From assembly GCF_045635475.1 (NCBI RefSeq), contig NZ_JBJGXI010000086.1:1-6357 (forward strand): a DNA stretch of 6,357 bases, written 5' to 3'. The notes beneath the pieces are model-generated. The model made no database searches and was not told the origin of the DNA. It worked only from the letters and a program-made list of their open reading frames with translations. This document shows, one piece after another, positions 1 through 6,349 of the stretch. Numbering within the stretch: the first letter of the stretch is position 1; every line of letters begins with the position of its first letter. Position numbers and translations under genes: made by a program. This DNA comes from JBJGXI01 sp045635475. GTDB taxonomy: Bacteria; Bacillota; Bacilli; Bacillales; Amphibacillaceae.

Positions 1-4
1 ATCT

Positions 5-45
5 AAAACAACCCTTCAAGATGATTCGCTTGAAGGGTTGTTTTT
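5..45 (+). terminator. Intrinsic terminator of an upstream gene or RNA operon
   Basis: A perfect 16-bp stem pairs 5-20 with 29-44 around an 8-nt loop (21-28). The right arm ends in a run of T (41-45). The left arm begins with AAAA, so the element could also work in the opposite direction. What it terminates is outside the window. In Bacillaceae the DNA left of ctsR often holds lysS or an rRNA/tRNA operon, but nothing here identifies which. Confidence 0.9.
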
Positions 46-215
46 CTATATATAAATAATAATCATGCTTAAAATCAAACGCTAAAAGGGCAAATATTTT
101 TATAATACCAACCAACGCATATTATTAAGTTTTCAAGTCTTCATATGGCTATACTTTTTATCACTTCAAATAGATTCGCACAATCCCCTCAGAGTGTCAC
201 AACATACTTAATTAT

Positions 216-280
216 ATACGAATTAGATTAGTTTACTAAAAGTAAATTCAGGGAATAAACAATGATATCTAATTTCGTAT
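216..280. repeat. Imperfect inverted repeat with nested hairpin
   Basis: The left arm 216-228 (ATACGAATTAGAT) is complementary to the right arm 267-280 (ATCTAATTTCGTAT). All 13 bases pair, with one extra T in the right arm. The 38-nt centre contains a second small hairpin, 232-237 with 241-246 (TTTACT/AGTAAA). There is no T-run of terminator type. It could be a structured leader element, an operator or a decayed mobile-element end. AT-rich DNA also produces such repeats by chance, so function is unproven. Confidence 0.45.
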
Positions 281-410
281 TTTCTATATAAATTATTTAA
301 AACATGTATTTTAAAGCTATTCGCATGCAATATCTCGGTTAAAATCGTCCTCATATTGTCGATGCATTTAGCTATGTAAGATAGGTATGAAACTGTATTA
401 GTATTAACAA

Positions 411-424
411 GAATAAATTTATTC
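411..424. repeat. Perfect 14-bp palindrome upstream of the MgtC-like gene
   Basis: GAATAAATTTATTC is a perfect gapless palindrome, centred about 80 bp before the start codon of the MgtC-like gene. It is a candidate repressor or activator site by geometry only. It does not match the Fur, PerR or MntR boxes as I know them. Its composition is so AT-rich that chance is a real alternative. Confidence 0.35.
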
Positions 425-434
425 AATATTTTGT

Positions 435-460
435 CCTATTTTAATATCAATTAAAATAGG
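435..460. promoter_or_regulatory. 10-bp inverted repeat, possible operator or leader hairpin
   Basis: CCTATTTTAA (435-444) and TTAAAATAGG (451-460) are perfectly complementary across a 6-nt spacer. The repeat ends 25 bp before the ribosome binding site of the MgtC-like gene, where an operator or a 5' leader hairpin would be expected. The lack of a T-run argues against a terminator. No clear -35/-10 pair could be fixed nearby: TTGTCC at 431-436 has only a 15-bp spacing to TAAAAT at 452-457. The assignment is by position and symmetry only. Confidence 0.4.
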
Positions 461-496
461 GTAATAAAATAGAATAAAATTAACTGGAGGAATTAA

Positions 497-1195
497 ATGG
501 ATCTGATTTTGGATAAACTAATTAACGATGAATTTTTATTAATAGCGAGTAGGTTGATTGTTGCATTATTGCTTGCGGGCATAATCGGGATTGAAAGAGA
601 ATTTAATAATCACTCAGCTGGATTTCGAACGCATATCTTAGTTGGAGTTAGTTCTTGTTTGATGATGCTGTTATCTCTATATGGTTTTGAAGAGTACATA
701 AGTGCGCATGAGAACAGCCAGTTCGATCCGGCCAGAATACCTTCCTATGTAATAAGTGGAATTGGGTTTCTAGGGGCGGGAACAATTATAGTAAATGGAA
801 TGACAGTACGCGGGCTAACCACTGCGGCATCGATATGGGCAGTAGCTGGTTTAGGATTAGTTGTTGGAGCAGGAATGTATGCGGAGGCTATCTTTACGAC
901 ATTTATTATCCTTATAAGTTTAGCACTATTAAACAATTTCGAAACTATCTTTCATAAGCGTAGAAATAAAATGTTCATTCAGATGATTATATCATCAAAA
1001 TTTGATATAGATTCGCTTACTGATGTGTTCCAAGATTTAGATGTTTCTATTCATAGAATTAGGGTGGATAAAGATATCAATGCAGATAGAGTGGTGTTAT
1101 TGGAATTAAAGAAAGATAAAACTATGAAGTTCATAAAATTGTATGATCAACTTTCCAAATTAGCAGAAGTCAGGCAAGTAAAGGAATGGCAATAA
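497..1195 (+). CDS. MgtC/SapB family inner-membrane protein
   Basis: A 232-residue membrane protein of the MgtC/SapB family. Signature blocks are visible: GIERE at 31-35 with AGFRTH at 41-46, SGIGFLGAG at 87-95, and VRGLTTAASIW at 104-114 followed by a Gly-rich helix up to about 126. Hydrophobic segments lie near 13-32, 45-63, 82-99 and 108-148, giving about four or five membrane helices with a short loop at 64-80. Residues from about 155 to the end are hydrophilic and resemble the cytosolic ACT-like C-terminal domain of the family. Length matches typical members. GGAGG at 486-490, 6 nt before ATG, supports this start. In Salmonella, MgtC is a virulence factor linked to low-magnesium survival and inhibition of the F1Fo ATP synthase; the role of Bacillus homologues is poorly defined, so no substrate is assigned. 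It precedes ctsR by 131 bp in the same direction with no T-tailed terminator between, so read-through is possible. Confidence 0.9.
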   Translation: MDLILDKLINDEFLLIASRLIVALLLAGIIGIEREFNNHSAGFRTHILVGVSSCLMMLLSLYGFEEYISAHENSQFDPARIPSYVISGIGFLGAGTIIVNGMTVRGLTTAASIWAVAGLGLVVGAGMYAEAIFTTFIILISLALLNNFETIFHKRRNKMFIQMIISSKFDIDSLTDVFQDLDVSIHRIRVDKDINADRVVLLELKKDKTMKFIKLYDQLSKLAEVRQVKEWQ

Positions 1196-1251
1196 CGACT
1201 ACATAGGCAATATCAATTATTGCACGCTTGAGTGTAGTGTGAACAAAAATA

Positions 1252-1280
1252 TTGGCACAAATAAGGAACTCGAGTATAAT
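1252..1280 (+). promoter_or_regulatory. Sigma-A promoter of the ctsR-mcsA-mcsB-clpC operon
   Basis: The -35 TTGGCA (1252-1257) and the perfect -10 TATAAT (1275-1280) are 17 bp apart, the ideal vegetative spacing. Transcription would start about 1286-1288, leaving a leader of roughly 40 nt before ctsR. The CtsR operator begins right at this start, so bound repressor would block RNA polymerase. A separate sigma-B promoter, as known for B. subtilis clpC, was looked for in 1196-1250 and not recognised. Confidence 0.9.
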
Positions 1281-1288
1281 GTATTTAT

Positions 1289-1305
1289 AGTCAAAGATAG
1301 TCAAA
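1289..1305 (+). promoter_or_regulatory. CtsR operator (tandem heptads)
   Basis: AGTCAAA (1289-1295), a 3-bp spacer, and AGTCAAA (1299-1305) exactly fit the established CtsR box, two RGTCAAA heptads separated by three bases. A weaker partial third copy, AGTCAGA, overlaps at 1305-1311. The site sits directly downstream of the -10 box, at the predicted transcription start. This makes the operon self-repressed by its first gene product, as in B. subtilis. Confidence 0.95.
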
Positions 1306-1326
1306 GTCAGATGCGAGGAGGGAAAC

Positions 1327-1785
1327 ATGAGTAATATATCTGATGTAATTGAAGCTTATTTAAAAAAGACGCTCGAAAAAAATAGTGAAAACATAATCGA
1401 AATTAAACGGAGCGTAATAGCTGATCAATTTGAATGTGTTCCTTCTCAAATTAACTATGTGATTAATACTCGGTTTACTGTGGAAAGAGGATATATAGTA
1501 GAAAGTAAACGCGGAGGCGGAGGATACATTCGTATCATTCGGATTACGCATGAGGATAAGGCGAAGTTGATTGATGAAATTATCGCAATGATTCAGCCTT
1601 CTGTTTCACAACAGGCAGCGGCGGATATCCTAGAACGGATGCTTGAGGAAGAGCTAATCTCCGAAAGAGAGTTAAAAATAATGGTAAGTGCGATTCATAG
1701 AAATACACTTGCTTTACAACTGCCTATCCGTGACGAAATGAGAACGAGAATTTTGACAGCGATGCTTTCTGCACTTAAATATTAA
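1327..1785 (+). CDS. ctsR: Transcriptional repressor CtsR
   Basis: Class III stress-gene repressor of 152 residues, the usual family length. The N-terminal half is a winged helix-turn-helix domain, with helices around 5-18 and 25-48. Its wing carries KRGGGGYIRI at 61-70. R62 is the wing arginine that McsB phosphorylates in the characterised proteins, and the four glycines at 63-66 form the heat-sensing loop. The C-terminal part (about 80-152) is the helical dimerisation domain. AGGAGGG at 1316-1322 lies 4 nt before the ATG. CtsR dimers bind the tandem heptads at 1289-1305 and repress this operon; elsewhere in the genome clpP and clpE are usual targets, by inference. mcsA follows after 23 bp, in the same transcript. 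The conserved ILTAML near the C-terminus encodes a TTGACA-like sequence at 1753-1758, noted as a possible minor internal promoter. Confidence 0.97.
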   Translation: MSNISDVIEAYLKKTLEKNSENIIEIKRSVIADQFECVPSQINYVINTRFTVERGYIVESKRGGGGYIRIIRITHEDKAKLIDEIIAMIQPSVSQQAAADILERMLEEELISERELKIMVSAIHRNTLALQLPIRDEMRTRILTAMLSALKY

Positions 1786-1808
1786 GGATAACGAAGGGAG
1801 AGTATGGT

Positions 1809-2360
1809 ATGCAATGTCAAGAATGCCATGAACGCCCAGCTACACTTCATTTTACTAAGGTAGTTAACGGAAACAAAACAGAAATGCATGTTTGTCAACA
1901 TTGCGCCAAAGAGATTGGCTATGTGTCCTATGACGATGAGCCTTATTCACTACATGACCTACTCTCAGGCTTATTTAATTTTGAATCCACTTCTGTTGGA
2001 GACAAAAAGAAGCATACGCTTAGTAAGAGTGAGGAATTAAAGTGTCCTAAATGCGGGATGACTTATCAAGAATTTACTGGTGTTGGTAAGTTTGGTTGTT
2101 CTCATTGTTATCAAACATTTGCTGATCGGTTAAATCCGCTTTTCCGCAGAGTTCATAGTGGTAATATTAACCACGAAGGTAAAATTCCTAGACGTATTGG
2201 TGGAAATTTAAAACAAAAGAAACAATTAAACGAACTGAAGCAACAACTACAATACCTTATTGAAAAAGAGGAATTTGAAGAGGCGGCAAACGTTCGGGAC
2301 CAAATCAAAGCATTAGATAAGACCCTCGACCATAAACAGGCTGAGGAGGATGAAGGATAA
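1809..2360 (+). CDS. mcsA: McsA, zinc-binding activator of the McsB arginine kinase
   Basis: A 183-residue adaptor that binds and activates McsB and helps control CtsR. Four CxxC pairs are intact: C3/C6, C29/C32, C79/C82 and C97/C100, enough for two zinc sites as in the family. A UVR motif follows at about 136-170 (LIEKEEFEEAANVRDQI), a coiled-coil type element shared with UvrB/UvrC and with the ClpC middle domain. The C-terminal tail is acidic (EEDEG). The start at 1809 is set by the position of the first CxxC and by AGGGAG at 1795-1800, 8 nt upstream. An ATG at 1804 is in another frame. The stop codon TAA shares its last base with the mcsB ATG (TAATG), implying translational coupling and roughly balanced synthesis of activator and kinase. 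Confidence 0.96.
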   Translation: MQCQECHERPATLHFTKVVNGNKTEMHVCQHCAKEIGYVSYDDEPYSLHDLLSGLFNFESTSVGDKKKHTLSKSEELKCPKCGMTYQEFTGVGKFGCSHCYQTFADRLNPLFRRVHSGNINHEGKIPRRIGGNLKQKKQLNELKQQLQYLIEKEEFEEAANVRDQIKALDKTLDHKQAEEDEG

Positions 2361-3424
2361 TGTCATTGCAGCAATTTATGAATGAAGCAATTAGCCCATG
2401 GCTAAAAGAAGAAGGCCCAGATAGTGATATTGTGATGAGCAGTAGAATTCGCTTGGCAAGGAACTTTGCACAAGTTCCTTTTCCAATCATTGCAGATGCA
2501 GCTGATCTGGACAGAATCTTAGAATATTTCAACCAGGAGTATCACCATCAATCCTTCTTAGATTACAATGATTTCGAGTTCGTTTCTATGAATGAATTAA
2601 AGCCGATCGAGAAACGTGTACTTGTAGAAAAGCATTTGATTAGTCCTCATTTAGCAGAAAAGTCGATACATGGAGGAGTTTTAATATCAAAGAGCGAACA
2701 AGTATCAGTAATGATTAATGAGGAGGATCATATACGAGTTCAGTTATATTTTCCAGGCTTCCAGCTGAATAAGGCATTAGAGCAAGCTTTTGCTTTTGAT
2801 GACTGGCTTGAGGAGAAAATTAATTACGCATTTGATGAACAAAGGGGCTATCTAACGAGTTGTCCAACGAATGTTGGTACGGGGTTACGAGCATCCGTCA
2901 TGATGCATCTGCCTGCACTAACTTTAACACAAAAAGTGAATCGCATGATTCCGGCTATTAATCAGCTGGGGCTAGTGGTAAGAGGTATTTATGGTGAAGG
3001 TAGTGAGGCGGTAGGTAATATTTTTCAAATTTCTAATCAAATAACTTTAGGTAGGTCAGAAAAAGATATTGTAGAGGATTTGGAAAGTGTTGTTAAAAAA
3101 TTGATTGAACAAGAGCGTAAGGCTAGACAGCTTTTGATGGAGAACTCTGAACTTCGGTTGGAAGACCGCATTTTTAGATCTTATGGCGTATTGAAGCATA
3201 GTCGTATCATTGAATCCAAGGAAGCCGCTACATGCTTATCAGATGTAAGATTAGGAATAGATGAGGGTTTTATTAATCATATTTCAAAAACAATACTGAA
3301 TGAATTAATGGTGCTAACACAGCCTGGTTTTCTTCAACAATATGCGAAAAGAAACCTTACGCCAGATGAAAGAGATATATTAAGAGCTTCCATTATTCGT
3401 GAAAGACTGCAATTAGAAGAGTAA
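2360..3424 (+). CDS. mcsB: Protein arginine kinase McsB
   Basis: A 354-residue kinase of the phosphagen (guanido) kinase fold that phosphorylates arginine side chains on proteins, marking them for ClpCP. SSRIRLARN at 27-35 is the N-terminal ATP-contacting motif. N120-E121-E122-D123 holds the acidic residues that activate the guanidinium. C168 in CPTNVGTGLR (168-177) is the conserved catalytic cysteine, equal to C167 of the Geobacillus enzyme. RDILRA at 338-343 matches the RDxxRA allosteric phospho-arginine site. Length is normal and nothing is missing. The ATG overlaps the mcsA stop by one base; AGGAGG at 2344-2349, inside mcsA, is the likely ribosome binding site, 10 nt away. The gene ends 19 bp before clpC. 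It needs McsA for full activity, and the cognate phosphatase YwlE is not in this window. Confidence 0.97.
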   Translation: MSLQQFMNEAISPWLKEEGPDSDIVMSSRIRLARNFAQVPFPIIADAADLDRILEYFNQEYHHQSFLDYNDFEFVSMNELKPIEKRVLVEKHLISPHLAEKSIHGGVLISKSEQVSVMINEEDHIRVQLYFPGFQLNKALEQAFAFDDWLEEKINYAFDEQRGYLTSCPTNVGTGLRASVMMHLPALTLTQKVNRMIPAINQLGLVVRGIYGEGSEAVGNIFQISNQITLGRSEKDIVEDLESVVKKLIEQERKARQLLMENSELRLEDRIFRSYGVLKHSRIIESKEAATCLSDVRLGIDEGFINHISKTILNELMVLTQPGFLQQYAKRNLTPDERDILRASIIRERLQLEE

Positions 3425-3443
3425 AGAATAGGAGGAATGCATC

Positions 3444-5876
3444 ATGATGTTTGGACGTTTTACAGAGAGGGCACAGAAAGTTTTAGCTCTATCTCAAGAA
3501 GAAGCAGTAAGATTAGGGCATAACAATATAGGGACAGAACATATTTTACTTGGATTAGTAAGTGAAGGTGAAGGTATAGCTGCAAAAGCATTGCATGCAC
3601 TTGGACTTGAAACAGAGAAAATTCAACAAGAGGTAGAACAATTAATCGGTCGTGGACAAAAAGTATCACAGACCATTCATTATACACCTAGAGCTAAAAA
3701 AGTAATCGAGTTATCAATGGATGAAGCTAGAAAACTAGGTCATTCCTATGTTGGTACTGAACATATCCTGTTAGGATTGATCCGTGAAGGAGAGGGAGTT
3801 GCCGCACGGGTATTGAATAATTTAGGGGTAAGTTTAAACAAAGCACGTCAACAAGTGTTACAGCTGCTAGGTAGCAATGAATCTGCTGCCGGGCATAACG
3901 GACGCGGTGGACAGTCCGCGTCGGCTAACACACCAACGCTTGACTCTCTTGCACGTGATTTAACTGCAATTGCTAAAGAAGGTAATATTGATCCGGTTAT
4001 CGGACGAGAAAAAGAAATAGAGCGTGTTGTTCAAGTACTTAGTAGAAGAACGAAGAACAACCCGGTACTTATCGGTGAGCCTGGTGTTGGTAAGACGGCA
4101 GTTGCGGAAGGTTTAGCGCAACAAATTATCAATAATGAAATTCCAGAGATACTGAGAGATAAACGTGTTATGACACTGGATATGGGTACAGTTGTAGCAG
4201 GTACAAAATATCGTGGTGAATTTGAAGACCGTCTAAAGAAAGTCATGGAGGAGATCCGTCAAGCGGGAAATATCATCTTGTTTATTGATGAACTCCATAC
4301 TTTAATAGGAGCAGGTGGTGCAGAAGGTGCCATCGATGCGTCAAATATTTTGAAGCCGTCACTTGCTCGAGGTGAATTGCAGTGTATTGGTGCAACTACA
4401 TTGGATGAGTATCGTAAATATATTGAAAAAGACGCAGCATTAGAGCGTCGTTTCCAACCAATCCAAGTGAATGAGCCAACTGTTGATCAATCGATTCAGA
4501 TTTTAAAGGGGTTACGTGATCGCTACGAAGCACACCACCGTGTAACAATTACGGATGATGCTATTGATGCTGCAGCAAAACTTTCTGATCGTTATATTAC
4601 AGATCGTTTCCTGCCTGATAAAGCGATTGATCTAATTGATGAGGCAGCTTCAAAAGTACGTCTTCGTTCTTATACTGCACCACCAAATTTGAAAGAGCTA
4701 GAACAAAAGCTTGAAGGTGTAAGAAAAGAAAAAGATGCTGCGGTTCAAAGTCAAGAGTTTGAAAAGGCTGCATCGTTAAGAGATAGCGAACAACGACTTC
4801 GCGATGAATTAGATGAAACGAAACAAGAATGGAAAGAGAAGCAAGGACAGGAAAGCTCTGAGGTAGTCGTAGAGGACATTGCTAGCGTCGTTTCTACATG
4901 GACGGGTGTTCCGGTATCAAAGCTTACAAAAGACGAGAGCGAACGTTTATTAAACCTTGAAGAGGTACTACACAGCAGAGTAATCGGTCAAGAAGAATCA
5001 GTGAAGGCTGTATCAAAGGCGATTCGTCGTGCGCGAGCAGGTCTGAAGGATCCGAAACGTCCAATTGGTTCATTTATTTTCCTTGGGCCAACCGGTGTTG
5101 GTAAAACTGAATTAGCACGTGCATTAGCAGAAGCGATGTTTGGTGACGAAGAAGCGATGATCCGAATTGATATGTCAGAGTACATGGAAAGGCATGCCAC
5201 TTCTCGTTTAGTTGGGTCACCTCCAGGCTATGTTGGCTATGAAGAAGGTGGACAATTAACAGAGAAGGTAAGAAGAAAGCCATATTCTGTTGTCTTACTA
5301 GATGAAGTAGAAAAAGCACATCCAGAAGTGTTCAATATTCTATTGCAAGTACTAGAAGATGGGCGTTTAACTGATTCTAAAGGTAGGTTGATTGATTTCC
5401 GAAATACAGTGCTTATCATGACCTCCAATGTTGGTGCAAGTGAACTGAGACGTAATAAATTCGTTGGATTTAATCTCGGTGATGAGGAAGAAAGCTATAA
5501 AGATATGAGATCAAAAGTAATGGATGAGTTGAAAAAAGCATTTCGTCCAGAATTCATAAATAGAATTGATGAAATCATCGTTTTCCATTCATTAGAGAAG
5601 AAACATATGAAACATATCGTTACCCTTATGATAGAGCAACTAAAGAAACGTCTAGTTGAACAGGAAATTGATTTCTCTATATCTGAGGAGGCTCTGGATA
5701 AGATTGCGAATGAAGGCTTTGATCCAGAATATGGGGCAAGACCTTTACGTAGGTCTATTCAAAAGAATGTTGAAGATCTCTTATCAGAGGAATTGCTCAA
5801 AGAAACAATCTATAAAGGACAAAAGGTAGAAATAGATGTTGACAAAGATAATAAGTTTACTGTTTCTGCAAACTAA
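3444..5876 (+). CDS. clpC: ATP-dependent Clp protease ATPase subunit ClpC
   Basis: An 810-residue AAA+ unfoldase, the same length as B. subtilis ClpC, working in the cytoplasm with ClpP. Two Clp-N repeats lie at about 5-70 and 80-145; T7/E32 and T81/E106 match the two phospho-arginine pockets. A linker (about 146-165) leads to AAA-1: Walker A GEPGVGKT 211-218, Walker B LFIDE 279-283, arginine finger R335/R336. The middle (M) domain, a UVR-like coiled coil with F439 at its tip, spans about 415-462 and is where MecA or McsB act in the family. AAA-2 has Walker A GPTGVGKT 548-555, Walker B VVLLDE 616-621, the ClpP-docking loop VGF 674-676 and sensor-2 GARPLRR 764-770. AGGAGG at 3430-3435 is 8 nt before ATG 3444; the adjacent ATG at 3447 is also possible, but family members usually begin MMFGRFT. 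It is the last gene before the terminator. Confidence 0.98.
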   Translation: MMFGRFTERAQKVLALSQEEAVRLGHNNIGTEHILLGLVSEGEGIAAKALHALGLETEKIQQEVEQLIGRGQKVSQTIHYTPRAKKVIELSMDEARKLGHSYVGTEHILLGLIREGEGVAARVLNNLGVSLNKARQQVLQLLGSNESAAGHNGRGGQSASANTPTLDSLARDLTAIAKEGNIDPVIGREKEIERVVQVLSRRTKNNPVLIGEPGVGKTAVAEGLAQQIINNEIPEILRDKRVMTLDMGTVVAGTKYRGEFEDRLKKVMEEIRQAGNIILFIDELHTLIGAGGAEGAIDASNILKPSLARGELQCIGATTLDEYRKYIEKDAALERRFQPIQVNEPTVDQSIQILKGLRDRYEAHHRVTITDDAIDAAAKLSDRYITDRFLPDKAIDLIDEAASKVRLRSYTAPPNLKELEQKLEGVRKEKDAAVQSQEFEKAASLRDSEQRLRDELDETKQEWKEKQGQESSEVVVEDIASVVSTWTGVPVSKLTKDESERLLNLEEVLHSRVIGQEESVKAVSKAIRRARAGLKDPKRPIGSFIFLGPTGVGKTELARALAEAMFGDEEAMIRIDMSEYMERHATSRLVGSPPGYVGYEEGGQLTEKVRRKPYSVVLLDEVEKAHPEVFNILLQVLEDGRLTDSKGRLIDFRNTVLIMTSNVGASELRRNKFVGFNLGDEEESYKDMRSKVMDELKKAFRPEFINRIDEIIVFHSLEKKHMKHIVTLMIEQLKKRLVEQEIDFSISEEALDKIANEGFDPEYGARPLRRSIQKNVEDLLSEELLKETIYKGQKVEIDVDKDNKFTVSAN

Positions 5877-5900
5877 TTAGCTAAGTGATCATGCAATGAG

Positions 5901-5929
5901 ACCGGAAGGCATTTGCCTTCCGGTTTTTT
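5901..5929 (+). terminator. Intrinsic terminator of the ctsR-clpC operon
   Basis: A perfect GC-rich 10-bp stem, ACCGGAAGGC (5901-5910) with GCCTTCCGGT (5915-5924), has a 4-nt loop and is followed by six T (5924-5929). It starts 24 bp after the clpC stop codon. This is a strong terminator and suggests that the transcript ends here rather than continuing into a radA-like gene. Confidence 0.95.
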
Positions 5930-5991
5930 AACTGCAAAGCAGGAAATTATAAAATATACTAAACGTGGATAACATTAAGCATTAGCCACGG

Positions 5992-6069
5992 CCAGCTCCG
6001 AGCGCCAACGACTAGCGAGACTTCCCTCACCTCCGTACGTCGCTAACCGGCGCTCTGCGCTTTTGTTCC
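5992..6069. repeat. GC-rich hairpin-forming dispersed repeat, Bacillaceae type
   Basis: GAGCGCC (6000-6006) pairs with GGCGCTC (6049-6055), and inside this TAGCGA (6013-6018) pairs with TCGCTA (6040-6045), leaving a 21-nt pyrimidine-rich loop. Of bases 6001-6060, 39 are G or C (65%), far above the neighbouring DNA. The edges CAGCTCC at the left and GCGCTTTTGTTC at the right resemble, from memory, short intergenic repeats present in many copies in Oceanobacillus, Virgibacillus and related genomes. Only one copy is in this window, so family membership is inferred and the exact ends are approximate. Confidence 0.6.
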
Positions 6070-6221
6070 TATCAGGGAATCACAAATTACTTTTGGTGGA
6101 TAATGAATTGCTCCGGAGTACGCCCAGAAAGTGCTCTCTTGGCTGTTAGATTATCAAAAGAACTTCAGGAGGAAAAGGGGATTGTGGACCGGTCTTGCAG
6201 CAACATCACCTAAACCATCCT

Positions 6222-6250
6222 CAGACAACAGTTTCAAAAAAATGTATAAT
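6222..6250 (+). promoter_or_regulatory. Candidate sigma-A promoter for a gene right of the window
   Basis: A perfect TATAAT (6245-6250) lies 17 bp after CAGACA (6222-6227), which matches four of six -35 consensus bases. The start of transcription would be about 6257. A 12-bp palindrome, AATCCATGGATT (6266-6277), follows just downstream and could be an operator or chance. No gene starts within the remaining window, so the target, possibly radA by comparison with B. subtilis, is a guess. Confidence 0.4.
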
Positions 6251-6320
6251 GAAAGTATTATATTGAATCCATGGATTGAATGTTAAGAAAATATTAAACA
6301 AATTGATAGAAGACTGTAAC

Positions 6321-6349
6321 TTGTCCGTTATGTAAATCGTATACAATAT
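6321..6349 (+). promoter_or_regulatory. Weak second promoter candidate at the right edge
   Basis: TTGTCC (6321-6326) is followed by TACAAT (6342-6347) at 15 bp, shorter than ideal, or by CAATAT (6344-6349) at 17 bp, a poor -10. The position suits a promoter for a gene beginning beyond the window, but the match is weak. Confidence 0.22.

Larger units (their letters stand above)
48..485. other. AT-rich intergenic region without a convincing gene
   Basis: About 440 bases lie between the terminator and the ribosome binding site of the MgtC-like gene. The stretch is strongly AT-rich. No tRNA, known riboswitch core or well-formed sigma-A promoter could be recognised. A TATAAT at 101-106 has no acceptable -35 at 16-18 bp. 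In particular I see no M-box (magnesium riboswitch) conserved core, which would have suited a magnesium-linked gene. What does stand out are inverted repeats at 216-280, 411-424 and 435-460, listed separately. The only sizeable reading frame (minus strand, 426 to 223, 67 codons, TTG start) is not supported well enough to call. Confidence 0.7.

Noticed and set aside
223..426. A 67-codon minus-strand frame in the intergenic region, TTG start, with AGGA 7 nt upstream.
   Set aside because: The product is not recognised, the start is non-standard, and the composition simply follows the AT-rich DNA. It overlaps the inverted repeats. A small real gene cannot be fully excluded, but support is too thin to call it.
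45..485. A magnesium-sensing riboswitch (M-box) ahead of the MgtC-like gene.
   Set aside because: No conserved M-box core or terminator/antiterminator pair with a T-run was seen; the inverted repeats present are AT-rich and do not fit.
745..936. Minus-strand frame inside the MgtC-like gene, and similar antisense frames within ctsR, mcsB and clpC (for example 4031-4246 and 5074-5319).
   Set aside because: These are shadows of strongly conserved plus-strand genes, with no supporting start signals or recognisable products.
1207..1223. Hairpin GCAATA/TATTGC after the MgtC-like gene as a possible terminator.
   Set aside because: Only six base pairs, low GC, and no T-run after it.
1327..5876. Possible novelty in the ctsR-mcsA-mcsB-clpC cluster.
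   Set aside because: All four proteins have standard length, order and key residues; this is a well-known stress operon.
6118..6180. GTACGCCCAG at 6118-6127 resembles the GUGYG-type 5' end of a group II intron.
   Set aside because: The fourth to sixth bases fit only loosely, no domain V or reverse-transcriptase sequence is seen in the remaining bases, and a ten-base match is not enough.
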